From Acidobacteriota bacterium (GTDB lineage Bacteria; Acidobacteriota; Blastocatellia; RBC074): DNA of 14,516 nt. The DNA is taken from assembly GCA_017991275.1 (NCBI GenBank), contig JAGNMH010000049.1:1-14516 (forward strand). The letters run 5' to 3'. The translations under genes and the position numbers were made by a program. Shown here in pieces: positions 1 through 5,560 of this stretch; position 1 is the stretch's first letter, and every line of letters starts with the position of its first letter. The notes beneath the pieces are model-generated. The model had not been told where the DNA came from, made no database searches, and worked only from the letters and a program-made list of their open reading frames with translations.

Positions 1-1
1 T

Positions 2-991
2 GTTATCTGTTTGAGCCTGTTTATCTGGTCTGCCGTCACCTGGGCGACCGGGCATGTCACCAGTTTCAATGAACTTATAGCCGCGCGCGCAATTATGGGA
101 ATCAGCGAGGCGTTTTATATTCCGGCTGCGCTGGCTCTGATTACTGATTATCACCTGGGGCCGACCCGGTCGCGTGCGGTGGGCTTTCACCAGATGGGAA
201 TTTACGCCGGAGTCATTCTTGGCGGCTTTTCAGGTTACGCCGCCGACAGTCCGGCTTTTGGCTGGCGCTGGGCGTTTAGTTTGTGCGGCATCATCGGCGT
301 GGTTTACGCGCTGCCGTTGTTTGCTTTGCTGAAAAATCCTCCGCGTCCTGCGGACGCAAAGCCGCAACCTTCGCCGGTTTCAGCCGTGGGTGAGTTGTTC
401 AGCAATCCGGGGTTCATTTTGCTGGTGCTGTATTTCACTCTGCCTGCGCTGGCGGGCTGGGTAGTGCGCGATTGGATGCCGGACATTCTGAAAGAGCAAT
501 TCGGTTTGGGGCAGGGAAAGGCCGGAGTTTCGGCTGTGCTTTATGTGCAAATTGCTTCGCTGATTGGCGCCGGGCTGGGAGGCTGGCTGGCGGATCGCTG
601 GACCAAACGCAACATTCGCGGGCGCATATTCGTCAGCGCACTGGGCATGACGTTTTTCCTGCCTGCGCTGTTCGGAGTTGGCAATGCAGCGACGTTGGCA
701 ATGGCTGTCGGTTTTCTGATGTTGTTCGGTCTGGGCTGGGGCTTTTTCGATTGCAACAACATGCCCATTCTTTGCCAGATTGTCCGGCCTGAATTGCGAG
801 CTACAGGTTACGGTTTTATGAACCTGGTCAGCATCAGTTGCGGAGGTTTTGCCGACTGGGGATTTGGGGCTTTGCGCGACCGCCACGTCCCGCTCAACGC
901 CATCTTTGGAGTCTTTGCCGGAGTCGCGCTGCTGTCCGTATTTATAGTCCTGTTGATCAAACCGCGCAAAGAGCTGATGTCAGCGTCGTAA
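2..991 (+). CDS. MFS transporter, 5' end outside window (partial)
   Basis: The reading frame is open from base 2, so the gene begins upstream of the window; the TTG at 11 is unlikely to be the start because the protein opens inside a membrane helix. About 329 residues are visible, roughly TM3 to TM12 of a 12-helix major facilitator. Early landmarks are the A-A-R-A-I-M-G-I-S-E-A helix (MFS 'RxxxGxxEA' region), G-W-R-W-A-F before TM6, a polar loop with K-N-P-P-R-P around residues 110-125, and G-G-W-L-A-D-R-W-T-K-R around 195-205, which is the C-terminal-half copy of the MFS loop motif GxxxDR. It would move a small solute across the inner membrane. The substrate cannot be read from sequence. The gene ends 11 bases before a promoter for the next gene, so it probably belongs to a different transcript from the HAD and aldolase genes. 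Confidence 0.85.
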   Translation, partial: VICLSLFIWSAVTWATGHVTSFNELIAARAIMGISEAFYIPAALALITDYHLGPTRSRAVGFHQMGIYAGVILGGFSGYAADSPAFGWRWAFSLCGIIGVVYALPLFALLKNPPRPADAKPQPSPVSAVGELFSNPGFILLVLYFTLPALAGWVVRDWMPDILKEQFGLGQGKAGVSAVLYVQIASLIGAGLGGWLADRWTKRNIRGRIFVSALGMTFFLPALFGVGNAATLAMAVGFLMLFGLGWGFFDCNNMPILCQIVRPELRATGYGFMNLVSISCGGFADWGFGALRDRHVPLNAIFGVFAGVALLSVFIVLLIKPRKELMSAS

Positions 992-1001
992 CAGGCCAAG
1001 T

Positions 1002-1030
1002 TTGCCGCTTCAGATACCCGTCGCTATAAT
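1002..1030 (+). promoter_or_regulatory. sigma70-type promoter for the HAD hydrolase gene
   Basis: TTGCCG at 1002-1007, a 17-base spacer and a perfect TATAAT at 1025-1030 form a near-consensus housekeeping promoter in the gap after the MFS gene. Transcription would start near 1037, only about 13 bases before the ATG at 1050. The upstream in-frame starts, TTG at 1002 and ATG at 1029, lie inside the promoter, so they are poor candidates for translation starts. Confidence 0.6.
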
Positions 1031-1049
1031 GCGCGCGCGACTTTCCACA

Positions 1050-1736
1050 ATGCTGAAAACAACCGGACAAACTGGCCGACAAATCGGCAAACAAACTCGT
1101 TACCAGGCTGTGGTTTTTGACTTGGACGGCACCCTGGCCAATACGTTTTCGACTGTGTTGCGAATCTTCAACCGCGTCATGCTGGATCGAACCGGACGGC
1201 ATTGGCGTCTGGATGAATTGCTGCCTTACTTTGGCCCGCCTGAAAGCGTCATGTTCCAGCGTATGTTTCCTGCCGCCGAAGTTCACGAACCTATGATTGA
1301 AGATTACTTTCGCCTGAGCCGCGAAGACGGTCACGAGATAAAACCTTTCGACGGCATCAGCGAACTGGTCAGCGACCTGAAAAGCTCCAGCATCAAGCTG
1401 GGCGTTTTCAGCGCCGCAAACACCGAAGCTGCTCGCATCAGAGTTGGTCATGCAGGTTTGCTGGATTACTTCGACGAAGTGCTGGGCGGAGATTCAGTGG
1501 CGAACAGCAAACCTCACCCGGACGGATTGCTGCATTTGATGGATAAATTCAGCGTTGAGCCTTCGGCGACGATTTACATCGGCGATATGGTTGCCGATGT
1601 CGAAACCGGACGCGCGGCAGGAGCGACGACCGTGGCCGTAACCTGGGGAGCGGATTCACCGAAAAGACTGGCCGCTGCCAACCCTGACCATTTGATTGAC
1701 GATCCGCGATTGCTCAAGAGCATTATTGCTTCTTGA
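1050..1736 (+). CDS. HAD-superfamily phosphatase (phosphoglycolate phosphatase-like)
   Basis: This predicted soluble phosphohydrolase has 228 residues from ATG 1050. HAD motif I is V-F-D-L-D-G-T at about residues 22-28, with the nucleophile Asp24 and acid/base Asp26. The segment G-V-F-S-A-A-N supplies motif II, S-K-P-H-P-D-G the motif III lysine, and Y-I-G-D-M-V-A-D the motif IV acidic pair. A helical cap insert lies between motifs I and II (about residues 30-100), as in the Gph/PpaX/beta-phosphoglucomutase group (cap type C1). Substrate is unknown; sugar phosphates, phosphoglycolate or pyrophosphate are all possible. I prefer ATG 1050 because earlier starts overlap the promoter; no Shine-Dalgarno is visible before any of them. 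It ends 32 bases before the aldolase gene and probably shares its transcript, which hints at a common catabolic or repair role. Confidence 0.85.
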   Translation: MLKTTGQTGRQIGKQTRYQAVVFDLDGTLANTFSTVLRIFNRVMLDRTGRHWRLDELLPYFGPPESVMFQRMFPAAEVHEPMIEDYFRLSREDGHEIKPFDGISELVSDLKSSSIKLGVFSAANTEAARIRVGHAGLLDYFDEVLGGDSVANSKPHPDGLLHLMDKFSVEPSATIYIGDMVADVETGRAAGATTVAVTWGADSPKRLAAANPDHLIDDPRLLKSIIAS

Positions 1737-1768
1737 TTGAAAATAAACTGTAAAACTCAACGTAAATT

Positions 1769-2722
1769 ATGTCACTCAACTTAAACGGTATCATTGCAGC
1801 GCTGCCGACGCCTTATGGCTATGACGGCGAGATAGACCACAACAAGCTCCGGGACAACGTCCAGAAGTGGAATCAAACTGACCTGCTGGGATATTTGATT
1901 CTGGGTTCGACCGGAGAATTTCCGCATCTGACGACGGATGAAAAGCTGGCGGTGATTGAAACTGTCCGCAACGCGATGTCGCCGGAAAAGTTGTTGCTGA
2001 CCGGAACCGGCGAACTTTCGACGCGGCAAACGATAGAGATGACCCGCCGCGCTCACGATTACGGAGCTGACGGAGCCGTCGTTATCACTCCGTTTTATTA
2101 CAAGAAAGTTTTGTTCGACGAACACCACATCGCGCATTACGAACGCATCGCCGACAGTGCGCCGATTCCAGTGATGATTTATATGATTCCGCAATTTGCC
2201 GGAGTTACATTGATGCCAGAAACCATCGCTCATCTGGCCGAGCATCCGAACATCATCGGGTTGAAAGAAAGCTCCGGCGATTTGCAGGGGATGAAAGACC
2301 TGTTCCGCGATTTGAAGACTACGGATTTCAACGTGCTGGTCGGTTCGCCTGCGATTTTGCACGAATCACTGGAAGTCGGATGCTCCGGCGCAGTGCTGGC
2401 TGTTGGCTGTCTGGCTCCGAACACTTCGTGCGCTGTTCGACAGGCCTGGCAGGAAGGCCGTTACGAACAGGCCAAAGACTTGCAGGGAAGATTGGCCAAA
2501 CTGGCGCGAGCGACTGCGGCCAATGGCGTAGGCCATCTGAAAGCGGCAATGGATTTGACCGGCTATTACGGCTTTCTGTCGCGGTCTCCGTTGCCGAATC
2601 CGACGGACGAAGAGCGAAAGGAAATCGCCCAAGCCGTCGCCGAAAGCGAACTGTTCGAGAAAAACGAAGAAGGCATTTGGATTGAAAAGAGCAATCTCTT
2701 CGTCAACGAATACGCCGACTAA
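1769..2722 (+). CDS. DapA/NanA-superfamily Schiff-base aldolase, 4-hydroxy-2-oxoglutarate aldolase-like
   Basis: At 317 residues this is a complete (beta/alpha)8 class I pyruvate aldolase/lyase. The Schiff-base lysine is K166 in G-L-K-E-S-S-G-D and the catalytic tyrosine Y138 in I-Y-M-I-P. The carboxylate-binding loop reads G-S-T-G-E-F-P-H-L-T (46-55). DapA normally has I-Y-N-V-P-x-R-T and uses that arginine for aspartate semialdehyde; here the segment is I-Y-M-I-P-Q-F-A-G, without the arginine, so lysine synthesis is unlikely. From memory of the family, the G-E-F-P-x-L-T loop and the C-terminal D-x-x-G-Y-Y-G stretch resemble human-type HOGA1, which splits 4-hydroxy-2-oxoglutarate to glyoxylate and pyruvate. 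The HAD phosphatase ends 32 bases upstream. No clear ribosome binding site precedes the ATG. The exact substrate is unproven; N-acetylneuraminate lyase or a sugar-acid aldolase are alternatives. Confidence 0.8.
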   Translation: MSLNLNGIIAALPTPYGYDGEIDHNKLRDNVQKWNQTDLLGYLILGSTGEFPHLTTDEKLAVIETVRNAMSPEKLLLTGTGELSTRQTIEMTRRAHDYGADGAVVITPFYYKKVLFDEHHIAHYERIADSAPIPVMIYMIPQFAGVTLMPETIAHLAEHPNIIGLKESSGDLQGMKDLFRDLKTTDFNVLVGSPAILHESLEVGCSGAVLAVGCLAPNTSCAVRQAWQEGRYEQAKDLQGRLAKLARATAANGVGHLKAAMDLTGYYGFLSRSPLPNPTDEERKEIAQAVAESELFEKNEEGIWIEKSNLFVNEYAD

Positions 2723-2732
2723 CCGGACGGGG

Positions 2733-2820
2733 TGAGAGAGGGAAGGAGTGATTGAGGGACGGAGAGCGATTCGCTTGCTCTTCGTCCCTCCATCCCTCCA
2801 TCTCTCAATCTCTCCATCAC
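2733..2820. repeat. intergenic hairpin with 8-base periodic purine/pyrimidine arms
   Basis: Most of the gap between the aldolase and bshC is low complexity. The left side is almost all G and A, the right side almost all C and T. A 14-bp stem joins 2754-2767 (GAGGGACGGAGAGC) and 2777-2790 (GCTCTTCGTCCCTC) with one G-T wobble and a 9-base loop. The right side repeats an 8-base unit near TCYCTCMA at 2785, 2793, 2801 and 2809, and the left side shows a looser 8-base purine period. There is no T-run after the stem, so it is not a standard intrinsic terminator. It may be one copy of a dispersed intergenic repeat. Confidence 0.6.
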
Positions 2821-2833
2821 GCAAGGGAGAAGG

Positions 2834-4468
2834 ATGACCGACCACCAGACGATCAAGTTCAGCGACATTCCCAAAACATCAAAACTTTACAAAGATTTTC
2901 TATACGACTTCAGCCGAGTTTCCCAGTTTTACCAATCCGAAGGTTTAGACATTGCCGCCTTGGTTCCCAGAGCCAAACAAGTGACGGCTCAGACCTTTCA
3001 TCGCGACGCCGTAGCCGATGTGCTGGCCGATCAAAATCGTCTGGCCAGAGCTGGTGACGAAACCTTCGCCAACATCGAACGTCTGCGGCAGAACGATTCC
3101 GTCGTAGTCATCACAGGCCAGCAAGCCGGGCTGTTCACCGGCCCGCTGTACACGATTTTCAAAGCTCTAACGGCAATTAAACTGACCGAACATCTGCGTT
3201 CGCAAGGAGTCAATGCCATCCCGATGTTCTGGATTGCGGCTGAAGATCACGACTTTGAAGAGGTCAATCACACTCGACTGGTCAACCGCGAAGGCCAGTT
3301 GGCCACGATCACTTACACTGCCTGTTCGCCCAAAGAAGGCAAGCCGGTCGGCGACGTCAAACTGGCCGAAGGCATCAGCCAAAACATTGACGAACTGATC
3401 GCCGCTTTGCCGGAATCGGAGTTCGTGCCAAAGCTGGCCGCAGACTTGCGCGAGTCGTATGGCGCCGGAACTGGCTTTGCGGACGCCTTCGGCAAAATGA
3501 TGATGAAGCTGCTGAGCAAGTTCGGCGTCGTGCTGATCAACCCGCTGGATGATCGGTTCAAGCATCTTGCCGGAAGCATTTACACCAACGCGATGACGCA
3601 AGCGCCTGAGTTCGCCAATCGTTTAGTGACCGCCAGTTCCCAGCTTGAAGCCGCTGGCTACCATTCCCAGGTTTACACCAGCCAGGAAGCCGTGCCGCTT
3701 TTCATGCTGGACGACGGTCGCCGCACGGCGATGGTTCGACGAGAAGACGGACGCTTTTACCTAAAAAATGGCGACAAAAGCTTTGCCGCCGACGAATTGC
3801 TGGACACGGTCAATCGCTGTCCGAACTGTTTCAGCCCCAACGTCACGCTGAGGCCAATCGTTCAGGATTACCTGCTGCCGACAGTCGCCTACATTGGCGG
3901 CCCTGCGGAAATTGCCTACTTCGCGCAGCTTCGCCCGAACTATTCGCTGCTGGGCAGAATTGAACCGGTCGTCTTGCCGCGAGCGACGTTTACTTTGATC
4001 GAAAAACGTCACGCCAAAACAATGGCCAAGTTGGGATTGGAATTCAGCGACCTGTTCGAAGGCCAGGAAAGCGTCCTGAAAAAAATCGTCGAACAAAGTC
4101 AGGACAACGACACTTCACGAATTTTTGACGAAACCGAAAAGCTGTTTGAAGAACAATTGGAAAAGCTGAGAGCTTCGCTGGTGTCAGTCGAACCTACGCT
4201 GAGCGACGCTTTGAAAGGCGGGCGCGAAAAGATTTTCTATCAGTTGAACAATCTGCGAACCCGTTTTGTACACAACCGCAGCAAGCGCGACGAAACCACC
4301 GGGCAGCAGATCGAAAAGCTGTTCGCTGTGCTTTATCCCAACAAAGGTTTGCAGGAACGCGAATTGAATTTTTGTTACTTTCTGGCTCGGTACGGTTACG
4401 AATTGATTGATCGGCTGCATGACGAAGTCGAAGTTGGCAACAACGACCACAAGCTGGTTTATCTTTAA
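2834..4468 (+). CDS. bshC: Bacillithiol biosynthesis cysteine-adding enzyme BshC
   Basis: BshC adds L-cysteine to glucosaminyl-malate to give bacillithiol, a cytosolic low-molecular-weight thiol; this is the last step after BshA and BshB. At 544 residues the length is normal. Signature segments are T-G-Q-Q-A-G-L-F-T-G-P at 94-104 (nucleotide-binding-like start), M-F-W-I-A-A-E-D-H-D-F-E-E-V-N at 131-145, and S-P-N-V-T-L-R-P-I-V-Q-D at 334-345 followed by a G-G-P-A-E-I turn. Residues from about 390 to 475 are charged and heptad-like, matching the coiled-coil arm used for dimerisation in the family. The start follows GGGAGAAGG directly. A C-P-N-C pair at 329-332 is notable in a thiol-forming enzyme. 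bshA and bshB are not in the window. An intrinsic terminator follows at once. Confidence 0.93.
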   Translation: MTDHQTIKFSDIPKTSKLYKDFLYDFSRVSQFYQSEGLDIAALVPRAKQVTAQTFHRDAVADVLADQNRLARAGDETFANIERLRQNDSVVVITGQQAGLFTGPLYTIFKALTAIKLTEHLRSQGVNAIPMFWIAAEDHDFEEVNHTRLVNREGQLATITYTACSPKEGKPVGDVKLAEGISQNIDELIAALPESEFVPKLAADLRESYGAGTGFADAFGKMMMKLLSKFGVVLINPLDDRFKHLAGSIYTNAMTQAPEFANRLVTASSQLEAAGYHSQVYTSQEAVPLFMLDDGRRTAMVRREDGRFYLKNGDKSFAADELLDTVNRCPNCFSPNVTLRPIVQDYLLPTVAYIGGPAEIAYFAQLRPNYSLLGRIEPVVLPRATFTLIEKRHAKTMAKLGLEFSDLFEGQESVLKKIVEQSQDNDTSRIFDETEKLFEEQLEKLRASLVSVEPTLSDALKGGREKIFYQLNNLRTRFVHNRSKRDETTGQQIEKLFAVLYPNKGLQERELNFCYFLARYGYELIDRLHDEVEVGNNDHKLVYL

Positions 4469-4474
4469 CCTGGC

Positions 4475-4517
4475 AGAGGTGAGCGGTCACAAATTGCCGC
4501 TCACCTCTAACTTTTTT
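4475..4517 (+). terminator. Rho-independent terminator of bshC
   Basis: A perfect 12-bp stem, AGAGGTGAGCGG at 4475-4486 and CCGCTCACCTCT at 4497-4508, has a 10-base loop and is followed after three bases by six T at 4512-4517. It begins 6 bases past the bshC stop. The right arm overlaps the stop codon of the convergent lysR-type gene. No U-run exists in the opposite direction, so it serves bshC mainly, though the hairpin would also form at the 3' end of the opposite mRNA. Confidence 0.88.
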
Positions 4518-5391
4518 GTTCTTTTACGATATCCAAAAACGACTTTGCCGCGTGGGACAACGAGGCTTCGCGACGATAAACCAGTCGCAGAGTCTTTTCG
4601 ATCTTCATTCCTTTTACCAGTACTTCAACCAGCTTGCCTGAATTGATCTCAGCTTCGACGGCCAACCTGGGCAGAATTGCAATTCCAACATCCAACAACA
4701 CGAACTCTTTGATCGTTTCCAGCGTCGCCAACTCCAGACAGATGTTCAGCGGCGTGTGTTGCTGAGCGAACAGTTCAAAGATTTTTGTTCGCGACGGAGT
4801 CTTGACGTTATGGGCTACGAACTGTTGTTCGCCCAGGTCTTTGACTGTGACTTGTTTGTGTTTTGCCAGCGGATGATTGGGCGGGACGACCAGCGTCAAT
4901 TCGTCTTTATGCACTTCGATGGATTGCAGATTCGGGTGCATTGGGTCGTAGGACAGGAAGCCGAAATCCAGATTGCGTTCGGAAACTTCGAGCGGGATTT
5001 TTTCTGATAGGGCGCGAAAGACCTCAATTTTGATTTTGGGGTGGCGCTTTCGATATTCCATTAATAGTGGAGGCAGCAAATAAAGCGAGGTGCTTTCATT
5101 TGCGCCAATGGTCAATCGTCCGCGAAACATTCCGCGCAGTTCACTGACTGATTCTCTGGCTTCTTCGCGCAGGTTAATCATTCGCTGAGCGTAAGACAGC
5201 AGAATGCGCCCGGCTTCAGTTAGCGAACCGTTTTTGCTGCTGCGATCAAACAGCGATTCGCCAAGTTCTTCCTCCAGACGTTTGATGGCGATGCTGATGG
5301 CAGGCTGAGTTCTGAACATTTTTTCAGCCGCGCGCGAAAAACTTTTTTCTTCAGCAATAGATAGAAAGATTTCCAGTTGTGAGAAATCCAC
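4507..5391 (-). CDS. LysR-family transcriptional regulator
   Basis: With the GTG start at 5391 the protein has 294 residues, the usual LysR length. The N-terminal winged helix-turn-helix (about 1-60) contains F-L-S-I-A-E-E-K-S-F-S-R-A-A-E-K and the recognition helix Q-P-A-I-S-I-A-I-K-R-L-E-E-E-L-G. A linker helix follows, then the two-lobed periplasmic-binding-protein-like effector domain from about residue 90. The frame is open to an ATG at 5502, but that adds 37 residues without LysR character, lies upstream of the likely promoter, and the GTG has GGAG at 5400-5403 with an 8-base spacing. The regulator is divergent from the mechanosensitive channel gene and convergent with bshC, so either could be a target, but no effector or regulon can be named. 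A dyad over its promoter suggests self-regulation. Confidence 0.92.
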   Translation of the reverse strand: MDFSQLEIFLSIAEEKSFSRAAEKMFRTQPAISIAIKRLEEELGESLFDRSSKNGSLTEAGRILLSYAQRMINLREEARESVSELRGMFRGRLTIGANESTSLYLLPPLLMEYRKRHPKIKIEVFRALSEKIPLEVSERNLDFGFLSYDPMHPNLQSIEVHKDELTLVVPPNHPLAKHKQVTVKDLGEQQFVAHNVKTPSRTKIFELFAQQHTPLNICLELATLETIKEFVLLDVGIAILPRLAVEAEINSGKLVEVLVKGMKIEKTLRLVYRREASLSHAAKSFLDIVKEQKS

Positions 5392-5399
5392 AGGTGTTT

Positions 5400-5403
5400 C
5401 TCC
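5400..5403 (-). promoter_or_regulatory. ribosome binding site setting the LysR GTG start
   Basis: Read on the minus strand, GGAG lies 8 bases before GTG 5391. It supports GTG 5391 over ATG 5502, which has no comparable site and lies upstream of the candidate promoter. Confidence 0.65.
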
Positions 5404-5425
5404 AGGGTTGTGATGCGTGAACAAT

Positions 5426-5473
5426 GAAAGTTTGAAGTCGCAGGCATCATAGTGAAACTTTCGCAGCTTGCAA
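5426..5473 (-). promoter_or_regulatory. LysR gene promoter with overlapping inverted repeat (candidate operator)
   Basis: On the minus strand, TTGCAA (5473-5468), a 16-base spacer and TATGAT (5451-5446) make a plausible promoter with transcription starting near 5439, inside the longest open frame but upstream of GTG 5391. An exact 8-bp inverted repeat, GAAAGTTT at 5426-5433 and AAACTTTC at 5455-5462, straddles the -10 region: one arm is in the spacer, the other just past the start point. Arm centres are 29 bases apart, close to three helical turns. This placement fits autorepression, which is common for LysR regulators; that the protein binds here is inference. Confidence 0.45.
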
Positions 5474-5496
5474 TAACCGGCAGTCAACTGATGGTG

Positions 5497-5525
5497 TTTC
5501 ATTGGTAACGATTTGAAGATATAAG
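5497..5525 (+). promoter_or_regulatory. weak candidate promoter for the MscS-family gene
   Basis: TTTCAT at 5497-5502, a 17-base spacer and TATAAG at 5520-5525 precede the channel gene by about 35 bases. The -10 is fair and the -35 poor, so the promoter may need an activator, possibly the divergent LysR protein. No stronger alternative was seen. Confidence 0.25.
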
Positions 5526-5560
5526 CATCGGCGGGTTAGAGTCCTTGTGTCATCTTCCCC

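Noticed and set aside
2366..2845. Minus-strand open frame spanning the repeat hairpin and the aldolase 3' end
   Set aside because: Its N-terminal part is a translation of the low-complexity repeat and the remainder mirrors the aldolase; it is not a protein I can support.
4475..4517. Two-way terminator between bshC and the LysR gene
   Set aside because: The T-run exists only on the bshC side; the opposite side reads GCCAGGTTAAAG with no U-tract.
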